A DNA stretch of 19,387 nt, taken from contig JADQBU010000267.1 of the NCBI GenBank assembly GCA_016278435.1, positions 1-19,387 of the forward strand. Direction: 5' to 3'. Below, piece by piece: positions 1 to 8,038 of the stretch. Within the stretch, counting starts at the first letter, position 1; each line of letters opens with the position of its first letter. The translations under genes and the position numbers were made by a program. Under the pieces are notes generated by a model. It had not been told where the DNA came from. It made no database searches and saw only the letters and a program-made list of their open reading frames with translations. Origin of the DNA: Halanaerobiales bacterium (lineage in GTDB: Bacteria > Bacillota > Halanaerobiia > Halanaerobiales > JADQBU01).

Positions 1-1
1 T

Positions 2-709
2 GTTCTTGACGCTATGAAAAATGAGGAAAGAAAGGAGGCAACAGCCAAAATACGTTCCCTGGGAGCAATTGCGACAAGTGCTGCCCAGTTCATAATGGGA
101 AAAGATGTTCCTATTGATACCTTTGACGAATTTGTTAATCAAAAACCTAAATTACGCGTATCTTTTGGTCCTCCATCTGAGGTGCACTGGGCTGGCATGG
201 AACGTCTACTTGCAGAATATGGTTTAACAACTGATGATGTTAAAAACTGGGGTGCAAAGATTTATTATAAAGAAATGGGTGAAGCAACAGATATGTATGC
301 CAGTGGAGGGCTGGATGGATATTTTCTGATTGCTTTAACACCGACAGCTCCAACAACAGAATTAGCATTTGACCATGAATTAAAGATGCTTAAGATTGAT
401 GATAAGGTCCTTGATTCTTTAGCTGAAAAATATAATTATGCTAAAGTAACGCTGCCAGCTAATACCTATAATTTCATTTCAGAACCTGTAACTACCTTTG
501 CCGCTAAAACTCTAACTGTTGTAAGTAGTGATATGCCAGAAGAAGTAGCCTATAATATTGTAAAATCAGTAATAAATAATATAGATGAGTTCAGAAGCAG
601 ACATGCTATCCTCAAAAATATTACACTTGATTATATGATTGATACAAATGGTGTTCCCTTACATGAAGGAGCTATCAGGGCCTATAAGGAAGCCGGTGTA
701 AAGTTCTAA
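2..709 (+). CDS. TAXI family TRAP transporter solute-binding protein (5' partial)
   Basis: This is the C-terminal 235 residues or so of an extracytoplasmic substrate-binding protein of the TAXI (TRAP-associated extracytoplasmic immunogenic) family, which captures a small organic anion and delivers it to the TRAP permease. The frame is open at the window's left edge. An ATG at 14 is internal by alignment: family members run about 320 to 340 residues, so the signal peptide and first lobe lie outside. Visible family features are the stretch around KLRVSFGPPSE, the GLTTDDV and YKEMGEATDMYASGGLDGYF segments, and the C-terminal VPLHEGAIRAYKEAGVKF, typical of TAXI proteins (LHPGAIKYYKE-like). The fused permease gene follows after 134 bases with an A/T-only hairpin between them. 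The substrate cannot be read from the sequence; some TAXI systems are reported to carry dicarboxylates or glutamate. The family call is firm. Confidence 0.9.
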   Translation, partial: VLDAMKNEERKEATAKIRSLGAIATSAAQFIMGKDVPIDTFDEFVNQKPKLRVSFGPPSEVHWAGMERLLAEYGLTTDDVKNWGAKIYYKEMGEATDMYASGGLDGYFLIALTPTAPTTELAFDHELKMLKIDDKVLDSLAEKYNYAKVTLPANTYNFISEPVTTFAAKTLTVVSSDMPEEVAYNIVKSVINNIDEFRSRHAILKNITLDYMIDTNGVPLHEGAIRAYKEAGVKF

Positions 710-785
710 AGAATCAGGGCAAATATTTACCGGATTGGAAAAAGAATTTTTAGTAGAATGTAAAAATTTATATCTATTTCAGGCT

Positions 786-808
786 AATTTAAAATATGTT
801 TTTAAATT
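786..808 (+). repeat. A/T-only hairpin between receptor and permease genes
   Basis: A perfect 9-base inverted repeat, AATTTAAAA (786-794) and TTTTAAATT (800-808), is separated by a 5-base loop. It sits in the gap between the TAXI receptor stop (709) and the permease start (844), just upstream of the permease ribosome binding site AGAGGAGG (about 828-835). No T run follows, so it is not a standard terminator. An inferred role is an mRNA stability or processing hairpin that lets the receptor be made in excess of the permease. AT-rich gaps produce such stems by chance fairly often. Confidence 0.4.
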
Positions 809-843
809 TATTCATTAACAATTTACTAGAGGAGGATTAAAAG

Positions 844-2766
844 ATGGCCGGGAAAAAGAAATCAGATGAATCAAAGGCTAAAAGAGAGAGAAAACTTCCC
901 AGAAATATTAATCTAATTTTCCGTTTATTTATTCTGGCTGGAGCCCTGTTTCACATTTATTCGATAACATATTTGTTTCCCGAAACAATTTGGTACCACA
1001 CATTTCATGTAACATTCTTTTTGATTTTATCGTTTGGTCTTTACACAAGTAAGCTGGATAAATCAGGGGATAAAATATCCCCTGATGATATTATCAATAT
1101 TGTACTTTCTATTACTGTTTTTATCTACATGACTTTTAATTATATGCGGTATATTTTCAGGATGAAGTATCTTGATCCGGTTCCACTTATGGATGTAATT
1201 ATAGGTGTAATCTTAATTTACTTAATTTTAAGAGCATTGTATCGATTAGTGGGGATACCCCTGGTTGTATTGAGTGCAGTAATACTTTTATATGCCAGAT
1301 TTGGTTATATTGTGCCTGGCAAGTTCCATATTCAGGGTTTCTCAGTTGCCAGGATTGTCGAACAACTATATATGACAACTGATGGTATCTTTGGGTTATC
1401 GGTAATGATTTCGTCAAACTATGTTTTTGCCTTCATTTTGTTTGGTTCCTTCCTGAAGATAGCAGGTGGAGGAGATTTTATTTTTGATTTTTCTAAAGCC
1501 CTGGTAGGTAGTGCGCGGGGAGGTATTGCCAAAATATCAGTTATAACCAGCGGTCTTTTTGGTTCGATATCAGGTAGTCCAATTGCCAATGTCTGTGTTA
1601 CGGGAGCCTTTACTATTCCTAATATGAAAAAAGCAGGTTATAGTTCCAGATTTGCTGCAGCTACAGAAGCAATTGCTTCAACCGGTGGTTGTATTGCTCC
1701 ACCAGTAATGGGAGCGGTAGCCTTCTTAATGGCTGAAGTTCTGGGTGTGGCCTATTTAGATATTATTGTAATTGCTATAATCCCGGCCTTTCTTTATTAC
1801 TTTGCACTGTTTATGACTGTTGATTTCAGGGCAGATAAGCTGGGATTGAAAGGCTTGCCCCGGGAAGAGCTGCCAAAGATTAACTGGAAGATGATGAAGG
1901 AAGGAACGACCTTTTTTGTTCCTATGATTGTACTTATCTGGCTACTGGTCAAGGGTTGGTCACCGGTTATTGCTGCCTTTGGTTCTATTCTCTCCATTTT
2001 GATTCTGGGAATTTTAAGGGGTAAGAACAGGCTTGGATTTAAGGATATAGTGGAGGCATTGGAATCAGGCACAAAATCAACGATTAATGTTGCCGTAATA
2101 ATGGCTGCTACTGGTATTGTTATTGGGCTTTTAAATCAAACAGGTCTGGGAATAAAACTTGGTTCACTTATCTTTAGTATGGGTAATAACAATTTCTTGC
2201 TGGGAATTACTTTTTCTATGTTGATCTGTCTGGTCCTGGGAATGGGCATGAATATTAGCCCGGCATATCTGATTACGGTGACTATTGCTGGTCCTGCTCT
2301 TTTAAAAATTGGAACAGACCCGATGGCTGCTCACCTTTTTGTAGTTTATTTTGCTGCTCTGGCCGGTGTAACACCTCCTGTAGCAGTAACTACATTTACA
2401 GCTGCTGGAATAGCAGGTTCAGACCCCATGAAATCTGGTATAACTGGTTTCAGGCTAGGAATTGCTGGGTTTATCGTTCCCTATCTTTTTGTTTTCAATC
2501 CGGCCTTGCTATTAAAGGGTTCAGTATCAGAAATTATTATTGCTCTCTTGTTGGCCTGTATCGGTCTGGTAGCTATTATTGCTGCCGGGGAAGGATGGCT
2601 AAGAAACAAGATTAACAGGGTAGAAAGAATTATTCTGGGTATAGCCGGAATATTGATTTTGCCTTTTCCAATTGGGATCTATCTTAAAATTGTAGGTTTT
2701 ATCCTGCTGGTGATAAGTTATTATATTAATAAAAGAAATGAAAGTAAACAGTCAATTGCTGTTTAA
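844..2766 (+). CDS. TRAP transporter fused permease (4TM/12TM, TAXI type)
   Basis: This integral membrane subunit of a TRAP transporter imports the substrate captured by the adjacent TAXI receptor, using an ion gradient. The 640 residues start with a basic lysine-rich tail (1-20). A small DctQ-like part of about four to five membrane segments follows (about 23-150), then the large DctM-like part. Conserved DctM elements are visible: GSISGSPIANVCVTGAFTIP (about 240-260), ATEAIASTGGCIAPPVMGA, GMGMNISPAYLITVTIAGPA (about 465-485) and LAGVTPPVAVTTFTAAGIAG (about 505-525). The C-terminus ends with extra membrane helices and a polar tail, as in fused TAXI permeases. The start is supported by AGAGGAGG eight bases upstream. 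Length and arrangement fit the single-polypeptide fusion class seen with TAXI receptors rather than separate DctQ and DctM. In sodium-rich organisms such systems are usually sodium driven; that is inference here. Confidence 0.93.
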   Translation: MAGKKKSDESKAKRERKLPRNINLIFRLFILAGALFHIYSITYLFPETIWYHTFHVTFFLILSFGLYTSKLDKSGDKISPDDIINIVLSITVFIYMTFNYMRYIFRMKYLDPVPLMDVIIGVILIYLILRALYRLVGIPLVVLSAVILLYARFGYIVPGKFHIQGFSVARIVEQLYMTTDGIFGLSVMISSNYVFAFILFGSFLKIAGGGDFIFDFSKALVGSARGGIAKISVITSGLFGSISGSPIANVCVTGAFTIPNMKKAGYSSRFAAATEAIASTGGCIAPPVMGAVAFLMAEVLGVAYLDIIVIAIIPAFLYYFALFMTVDFRADKLGLKGLPREELPKINWKMMKEGTTFFVPMIVLIWLLVKGWSPVIAAFGSILSILILGILRGKNRLGFKDIVEALESGTKSTINVAVIMAATGIVIGLLNQTGLGIKLGSLIFSMGNNNFLLGITFSMLICLVLGMGMNISPAYLITVTIAGPALLKIGTDPMAAHLFVVYFAALAGVTPPVAVTTFTAAGIAGSDPMKSGITGFRLGIAGFIVPYLFVFNPALLLKGSVSEIIIALLLACIGLVAIIAAGEGWLRNKINRVERIILGIAGILILPFPIGIYLKIVGFILLVISYYINKRNESKQSIAV

Positions 2767-2801
2767 ATAGTTAAATTAAGTTGTGAAGTAGGAGGATATA
2801 G

Positions 2802-4415
2802 ATGGAACAGATAAAAAACTATGCATCTTTAAAAATTGTACCGCCCAGTATTATGCCGGTCGTTATCCTCTGTGGTTCGGATTATGAAATGGGGTACCAG
2901 TACGGGCAACAAATGGCCCATTATCTGGAAATGAAGAAATATGATGAGTGGGCATGGGCAATAAAAAAATTTGGCAGCAGGTATAAAACAGAAAAAGAGT
3001 TAAGGGCATATCAAAAGTATGTAAAAGAATATACTCCAGAAGCGATAGATATGGTAAAAGGATTAGCTGATGGTAGTTCTATTTCTTATGCTGATGCCTT
3101 ATTATTAAACACCCGGATGATTTTCAAACCAAACAGCAAATCCAGATACCCGGAGGAAGTTGAAGATGAAAAGTTTCCTCCAGAGGGGTGTTCTCTCTGG
3201 GCTACCTGGGGCCGAACCACAAAAAAAGGAAATTTAATATGTGGGGATAGTGCAGACTTTGAATTTGATTTTAATGTTACTATAGTTGCTTTTCCTGATA
3301 AGGGTAATAATTTTATCACTACTGGACATATTGGACAGTTTTCTTTTGCCCCATTGATGAACAATAAGGGCCTATTTATTGGCTTAAGCTCTGGAAGTGC
3401 CTGCCGTGAAATTGATGTTGATTATGGTGCAATAGCTGAACCATCTTTTACTCATTTAATCAGGTTTTCGGATTCAGTAGCAGAGGTGGTCGATAAAGTT
3501 TTGTCCTGGAAATGGCACCGCTCCTGGAATGTTCTTTTGGCAGAAACAAAAGGAGAAGCGGCTGTTCTGGAGTTGTCTGCCGCACTGAAAAGTATGCGCA
3601 AACCTGGAGATTTTGCTGAAAAAGATTTTATCTATGCTACAAATAATTACTTTACTTCTGATGGGGGTAAGGCAAGTAAGACAATTAAATTTATTGAACA
3701 TGGAGGATGGTTAGGTGAACACTGTATAAATAGTATCTCCCGCAATTTACAACTGTGGAATATGTTTTATAACTATCGGGGTGAAGTAGATTTAGATTTT
3801 GCCAAAATGATCTGGCGATTTTATCAAAAACCACCCGAGATGAGCAGAAAAGAATATAAAGAAACACTGGGTAAAGGTTGGAATACGACAATAGGAAATT
3901 TGAGCAATAGAACTATAATGATTGGTCTGCCCGATAATGGGGATGAGGGCAAAGCTTATTTAAGTAATGGCCCCGCCGGGAAAATAGTATACCCTGCAGA
4001 ACCTGGAGAAGGTTATTATCAAATAACTAACTCTCATTCATTTTATGAACTTACCCTGGCTGCTGATCCATTTTCAGTAGTGGCAATTGCCAAGGAAACT
4101 GCTCAGGAGTACATTGGTAGAGCCTGGTTGGAATTTATGCAGTTAAATTACCGTGAATCGGGGTATGAAACAATTAACAGGTTATATTCACAGGCCAATC
4201 AAGAATATTATATAGGGGAAAATGCTTTCAACAAAGGGTTTATCAAAGATGGTAATGAATCTCTTGCTTTATTTTCCCGGGCTGCAACTTATTTTGCCCG
4301 GGCTATGGCTCATGCCAGAGAGGTTCACTTTGCTTTTAACCCCCGGGCAACCAAACCAGAAGAAATTGGTTTAAAACCATATGGCGGGAAATGGGGAGAA
4401 TGGTTAAATTGGTGA
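2802..4415 (+). CDS. C45-type Ntn hydrolase / acyl-CoA:6-APA acyltransferase-like protein
   Basis: This is a 537-residue member of the cysteine Ntn-hydrolase group that includes peptidase family C45 (isopenicillin-N acyltransferase) and related phospholipase B-like amidases. Cys130 in PPEGCSLWATWG is the expected nucleophile exposed by autoproteolysis, so residues 1-129 would be the short chain and 130-537 the long chain. The following GNLICGDSADFEFD stretch (143-156) matches the family's N-G/D-D region. DYEMGYQYGQQMAHYL near residue 27 is the usual N-terminal G-x-x-x-G-x-Q element. There is no signal peptide, so it should be cytosolic and act on an imported substrate. It starts 36 bases after the TRAP permease, with AGGAGG seven bases before the ATG, so co-transcription is likely. 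I infer cleavage of an amide or N-acyl bond in the imported compound. It is longer than fungal PenDE (about 350 residues), and acyl transfer rather than hydrolysis remains possible. Confidence 0.8.
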   Translation: MEQIKNYASLKIVPPSIMPVVILCGSDYEMGYQYGQQMAHYLEMKKYDEWAWAIKKFGSRYKTEKELRAYQKYVKEYTPEAIDMVKGLADGSSISYADALLLNTRMIFKPNSKSRYPEEVEDEKFPPEGCSLWATWGRTTKKGNLICGDSADFEFDFNVTIVAFPDKGNNFITTGHIGQFSFAPLMNNKGLFIGLSSGSACREIDVDYGAIAEPSFTHLIRFSDSVAEVVDKVLSWKWHRSWNVLLAETKGEAAVLELSAALKSMRKPGDFAEKDFIYATNNYFTSDGGKASKTIKFIEHGGWLGEHCINSISRNLQLWNMFYNYRGEVDLDFAKMIWRFYQKPPEMSRKEYKETLGKGWNTTIGNLSNRTIMIGLPDNGDEGKAYLSNGPAGKIVYPAEPGEGYYQITNSHSFYELTLAADPFSVVAIAKETAQEYIGRAWLEFMQLNYRESGYETINRLYSQANQEYYIGENAFNKGFIKDGNESLALFSRAATYFARAMAHAREVHFAFNPRATKPEEIGLKPYGGKWGEWLNW

Positions 4416-4449
4416 CATCCTGAAAAGAGAGAGGGGTAGTGTTAGTAAA

Positions 4450-5697
4450 ATGATCATTAATAATAAAAGAATCATAATAATAGGAAATGGAGTTGCAGGT
4501 AATAGTGCCGCTGAAACAGCAAGAAATATTGATAAAGAGGCAGAAATAACTATTATCAGTAATGATATTTATCCTTTATATTCACCCTGTGTTTTACCAC
4601 ATTATCTGGCAGGAGAAATTGATAATACTACCCTTTTTTTAAAGGAAGAAGATGATTATTTAAGAGAGAATATTAATTATTTGATGGGCAAGAGGGTTAC
4701 CGATATCGATGTAACAGAGAAGAAGGTGCTTTTTGCCCAGAATGGATTAAAATATGACAAATTAGTAATGGCAACCGGTTGCAAACCGCTTATTTTACCC
4801 ATACAGGGGAATCGATTACCTGGGGTTTTTACATTAAAAACTGTACAGGATATAAACGGTATTAAAAATTATGGTGGGAACACTGCTGTAATTGTGGGTA
4901 CAGGTCTTGTAGGTATTGAAGGTGCAGTGGCACTGAAAAACAGGGGATATGAGGTCTATTTAATAGAGTTACTTGACAGGATTATGCCCAAGAATTTTAA
5001 TATCCCTATGGCCAAACAGATTAAGGAGATACTGGAAGATAGGGATATAAAGGTGTTAACAGGAGAGAGGGTTGAAAGCATTTCTGGTAAAGATAGAGTT
5101 AAGAGTGTTATTACCGATAAAAGGATTATCGATTGTGATGTAATAATTTTAGCGGCAGGAATGAGACCAAACGTTGAACTGGCCCAGAAGGTAGGTATTG
5201 AGATTGGAATCACTGGTGGTATTAAAGTAAATAAATATATGGAAACAAATATAAGTGATATTTATGCCTGTGGTGATTGTGTTGAGAGCCAGGATATAAT
5301 TAATTCCACATATAGTCTCAATTTACTCTGGGGATTTGCCCAAAAACAGGGTGAAATAGCGGGTAGTAACTGTACTGGCAAGAAAAAAGAATATTATGCA
5401 GACATACCTTCTGTGGGTACAAAATTATTTGATACAGCGATTGCTTCAATTGGTATTACTGCAGATGAGGATGATGATTCTTTCCGGTTAATAGAAAGTG
5501 AGGGCCTGGATTACTCCAGTACAGTTGTTTTAAAAGATGAGAGCATTGTAGGTGCTCAGATGATTGGAAAAGTAAATAATATCGGATTATTTTCATCTTT
5601 AATCAGAGAGAAGATAAAGATTAAAGATTTCAAGGTTTCATCTTATAAAAAGTCAGATATAAATCCAGTATTATGTAGATTAAAATACCTACTTTAA
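4450..5697 (+). CDS. FAD/NAD(P)-dependent pyridine nucleotide-disulfide oxidoreductase (Nox/CoA-disulfide reductase-like)
   Basis: This 415-residue flavoprotein has two Rossmann folds. The FAD site is IIIIGNGVAGNSAAE (8-22). The NAD(P) site is AVIVGTGLVGIEGA, around residues 145-158. The second FAD contact is DIYACGDCVES, around residues 271-281. Cys47 in YSPCVLPHYLAG lies where NADH oxidases and CoA-disulfide reductases of this family carry their single redox-active cysteine. A thiol-, sulfane- or oxygen-reducing reaction is therefore plausible, as is electron transfer to a partner protein. It follows the C45 hydrolase by 34 bases with a weak GAGGGGT ribosome binding site. Related reductases often accompany tungsten or molybdenum aldehyde oxidoreductases and MoaD-like proteins. 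A MoaD-like gene lies 2.3 kb downstream, but no such oxidoreductase is in the window. The family is certain, the substrate unknown. Confidence 0.85.
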   Translation: MIINNKRIIIIGNGVAGNSAAETARNIDKEAEITIISNDIYPLYSPCVLPHYLAGEIDNTTLFLKEEDDYLRENINYLMGKRVTDIDVTEKKVLFAQNGLKYDKLVMATGCKPLILPIQGNRLPGVFTLKTVQDINGIKNYGGNTAVIVGTGLVGIEGAVALKNRGYEVYLIELLDRIMPKNFNIPMAKQIKEILEDRDIKVLTGERVESISGKDRVKSVITDKRIIDCDVIILAAGMRPNVELAQKVGIEIGITGGIKVNKYMETNISDIYACGDCVESQDIINSTYSLNLLWGFAQKQGEIAGSNCTGKKKEYYADIPSVGTKLFDTAIASIGITADEDDDSFRLIESEGLDYSSTVVLKDESIVGAQMIGKVNNIGLFSSLIREKIKIKDFKVSSYKKSDINPVLCRLKYLL

Positions 5698-5740
5698 ATT
5701 ATTATACTGTTAAACTTTTTCTTTGAGGGGGGAAGACAAT

Positions 5741-6427
5741 GTGAGAGATTTAATATTAAATATTGAAGGTGAGGGTAAATTAAATTTTAATTTAAAGGCT
5801 ATTATAAATGCAGGTCGAACAATAAAAAATCCAGCAGAACTTGTAAGCCATGTAGAAGAATTACGTAAGTTAGGATTAAATGTTGATAATGAAGTTCCCC
5901 TTTTTTATCCCAAAATTGTAGATAGGATTATTACTGGTGATAAAATGCAGGTTCTCCCAAATAGTAAGACGCAGGGAGAAGTAGAATATGTTTTGATTTT
6001 TGATGATGATATTTTTATTGGTGTTGGCAGTGACCACACTGATAGAGATCTGGAAAAAAGCGATGTCTGTCTCTCAAAACAGATCTATCCTAATGTCCTG
6101 GCTCCAAAATTATGGAGATATTCTGATGTTAAAGACCACTGGGATGATATAATAATGCGTTCATGGGTTAAGCAGGATAGTAAACTTATACTATATCAGG
6201 AGGATTATTTAAATACACTTATTCATCCCGAAAATTTAATAAAAAAATTCAGATCAAATTTTGTTAAAGATTTAAAGGGAATTATTATGTTCTGTGGAAC
6301 ATTGCCTTTACTTAAAAAAGATTTAAAATTTGGTACTTATTTTGAAATGGAGCTTTATGATGAATATAAAAATCGAAGTATCAAGCATACATATTCGATT
6401 GAACCAATTGACTGGATTGTATGTTAA
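5741..6427 (+). CDS. DUF2848 family protein
   Basis: This 228-residue protein matches the DUF2848 pattern: an AGRTIKNPAELVSHVEEL segment near the N-terminus (about residues 22-40), VPLFYP, and the highly characteristic VGSDHTDRDLE followed by SKQIYPNV. The family has no settled function; some annotations relate it to fumarylacetoacetate hydrolase-like folds, which I cannot confirm. I place the start at GTG 5741, because GAGGGGGG (5725-5732) lies eight bases upstream. The longer frame from TTG 5723 would begin before that ribosome binding site. An ATG at 5739 is followed directly by a stop. The gene is very AT-rich: 14 of 60 bases are G or C in 6241-6300. It closes the first run of closely spaced genes, 43 bases after the flavoprotein, and may take part in breakdown of the TRAP-imported compound. 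Confidence 0.82.
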   Translation: MRDLILNIEGEGKLNFNLKAIINAGRTIKNPAELVSHVEELRKLGLNVDNEVPLFYPKIVDRIITGDKMQVLPNSKTQGEVEYVLIFDDDIFIGVGSDHTDRDLEKSDVCLSKQIYPNVLAPKLWRYSDVKDHWDDIIMRSWVKQDSKLILYQEDYLNTLIHPENLIKKFRSNFVKDLKGIIMFCGTLPLLKKDLKFGTYFEMELYDEYKNRSIKHTYSIEPIDWIVC

Positions 6428-6498
6428 GAACTTAAAATAGATAGCTGATAACCTGGTCAAAAGAGACCAAATCGGGACAATCTAGATATATATATATA

Positions 6499-6507
6499 TG
6501 GTATAAT
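6499..6507 (+). promoter_or_regulatory. Extended -10 promoter candidate
   Basis: TG at 6499-6500, one base, then a perfect TATAAT (6502-6507) make an extended -10 element. It is preceded by an alternating TA run (about 6486-6499) that would melt easily. No good -35 lies 16 to 18 bases upstream, which extended -10 promoters tolerate. It lies 50 bases before the MFS pseudogene start and probably drives the second half of the accessory region. Confidence 0.5.
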
Positions 6508-6512
6508 TGATG

Positions 6513-6543
6513 TGTGAAAATGATAGTGTTATTAAGTTTCACA
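6513..6543 (+). promoter_or_regulatory. Inverted repeat in the leader, possible operator
   Basis: TGTGAAA (6513-6519) and TTTCACA (6537-6543) form a perfect 7-base inverted repeat with a 17-base spacer. It begins six bases after the candidate -10 and ends at the ribosome binding site GGAG (6545-6548). Its position over the expected transcription start and leader suits a repressor site. As RNA it would be a weak hairpin. The spacing is wrong for a CRP/FNR-type site (6 or 4 bases). Confidence 0.35.
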
Positions 6544-6556
6544 TGGAGTGATTTAC

Positions 6557-7430
6557 TTGGAAATAACAGATAAAGTATCATTACAGCTAAATTTATTAAA
6601 AAATTTAAGTTCTCTTATATTATTTTTTTCAAGCCTGATTATGGTAATGGGAAGTAATCTGGTTAACCCAGTACTACCTGAAATTATTAATAATTTTGGT
6701 ATAAACGAAGGCAAGGCTGGCCTTGTTATATTTTGTTTTACTTTTCCAACAATATTTATAGCACCTGTTATTGGCAGCCTGGCTGATATGTATGGTAAGA
6801 AGATTTTTTTATGTGCAGGAATGTTTTTATATGGTATAGCTGGTTTGATGATAGGCATTGTACTTATTAAAAATCCCAAATTATTAGTTGTTTTATCAGC
6901 AAATTTAATTCGCTTTTTTATATTATTTGGGTTCAAAATATATCTACCGATATTATTAGTACTGAAGTTTGATACAAAATTAGTTGTAGATGGTTTTATA
7001 CTTGGGATTGAGGAGATATTAAAATCAGATACAAGTTGGTAATTTTATTGAAAGATGGGGATTATAAAATCCAATTATCATTGGTTATATGGTGTTTGGT
7101 ATAGGACTGACATTATTACCTTTTAGTCCCTCAATCCATTATATTTATTTAATATCCCTACTTTTTGGTATAGCTGATGGTTTTATGGCTCCTTTACAGA
7201 AGAGTCTTATTACCCAGAATGTACCAGCGCAAAACCGTGGTGGTATAGTGTCTTACAACTCCAGCTTTCAGTTAGCAGGAACAACCTTGGCGCCTGTTAT
7301 ATTAGAGTTTATAGCTATTAACCTGGGATTAACATCAGTGTTTTATTTCCTGGGAATTACTGCAGTCTTTTTCATTCCTTTTTTTTGGTTTATATCTAAT
7401 ATTTTTATTTTCCGGCTGGTTATTGTATAA
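6557..7430 (+). pseudogene. MFS transporter pseudogene (internal deletion, frameshift and stop)
   Basis: This is a decayed paralogue of the intact MFS gene at 8285-9490. The first frame runs from TTG 6557 (GGAG eight bases upstream; a GTG at 6548 overlaps that site) to TAA 7040-7042. It matches residues about 15-99 of the paralogue (MGSxLVxPVLPE, YGKKIF, YGIAGL). It then jumps in frame to residues about 211-260 (KNPKLL, LIRFF, IYLP, KFD). About 110 residues, covering the region after TM3 through TM6 and the central loop, are missing. Near 7020-7030 the homology shifts to another frame. That frame has a TAA at 7065-7067 where the paralogue has Ile283, and continues through LLPFSPSI, DGFMAPLQKSLITQNV and SYNSSFQLAG to 7430. 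It cannot encode a working 12-TM transporter unless the fragments are used separately, which is unlikely. Confidence 0.88.
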
Positions 7431-7431
7431 T
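7426..7431 (+). promoter_or_regulatory. Weak -10 candidate before ubiX
   Basis: A perfect TATAAT overlaps the pseudogene stop, 41 bases before ubiX. The hexamer 17 bases upstream, TTTATT (7403-7408), is a poor -35. It could keep ubiX expressed independently of the broken gene, but an AT-rich gap can give this by chance. Confidence 0.27.
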
Positions 7432-7472
7432 AAAATAATGATTACAGTACATATAAGAGGGGGATTTAATAA

Positions 7473-8036
7473 ATGCGATTAGTAGTAGCAATAACAGGTG
7501 CAACTGGTGTTATCTACGGTATAAAACTTTTAGAAACAATTAAAAACCAGGATATAGAAACCCATCTGATTATTTCAAAATGGGCAGAAAGGATAATTGA
7601 AGAAGAAACTGATTATATAGCTCAGGATGTAAAGGAAATGGCAACTTATAATTATAAACCTGATGATTTTTACGCATCAATTGCCAGTGGCTCTTTTAAA
7701 ACTGATGTAATGGTAGTTATACCCTGTTCTATGAAAACATTATCAAGTATTGCTAATGGTTATGCAAATAATTTAATAAACAGGGCAGCTGATGTGACTA
7801 TAAAAGACAAGAGAAAATTAATTTTAGTAACCCGGGAAACTCCTCTGAGTGCTATTCATCTTGAAAATATGTTAAAATTGGCCAGACTGGGTGTTACGAT
7901 ACTGCCGCCGGTTCCGGCTTTTTATAATAAGCCAACTTCCCTTGCAGATATTTATAATCATACTATTAGTAGGCTTCTGGATCAATGTGGTATTAATAAT
8001 AACCTTATTAAAAGATGGGGAGATGAAAAAAATTAA
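7473..8036 (+). CDS. ubiX: UbiX family flavin prenyltransferase
   Basis: This 187-residue enzyme attaches a dimethylallyl group to FMN to make prenylated FMN, the cofactor of UbiD-type (de)carboxylases. Visible family motifs are VAITGATGVIYG (4-15, flavin phosphate binding), PCSMKTLSSIANGYANNL (about 84-101), VTRETPLSAIHLENM (about 119-133, phosphate and prenyl site) and PPVPAFYNKP near residue 146. Length matches the family (about 185-200). The start is set by GAGGGGGA, about eight bases upstream of the ATG. The next gene, a MoaD-like protein, begins two bases after the stop, so the two are surely co-translated. No ubiD is in this window, so the partner enzyme must be encoded elsewhere or beyond the left edge. 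The family also includes BsdB/Pad1-type proteins; the chemistry is the same. Confidence 0.93.
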   Translation: MRLVVAITGATGVIYGIKLLETIKNQDIETHLIISKWAERIIEEETDYIAQDVKEMATYNYKPDDFYASIASGSFKTDVMVVIPCSMKTLSSIANGYANNLINRAADVTIKDKRKLILVTRETPLSAIHLENMLKLARLGVTILPPVPAFYNKPTSLADIYNHTISRLLDQCGINNNLIKRWGDEKN

Positions 8037-8038
8037 TC

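Noticed and set aside
6454..6469. TGGTC/GACCA inverted repeat as terminator after DUF2848
   Set aside because: The stem is only five bases and no T run follows; the two transcription units may still be joined by read-through.
6486..6499. TA repeat as a phase-variable microsatellite
   Set aside because: It is short, lies upstream of an extended -10 rather than in a spacer between -35 and -10, and is ordinary for AT-rich promoter DNA.
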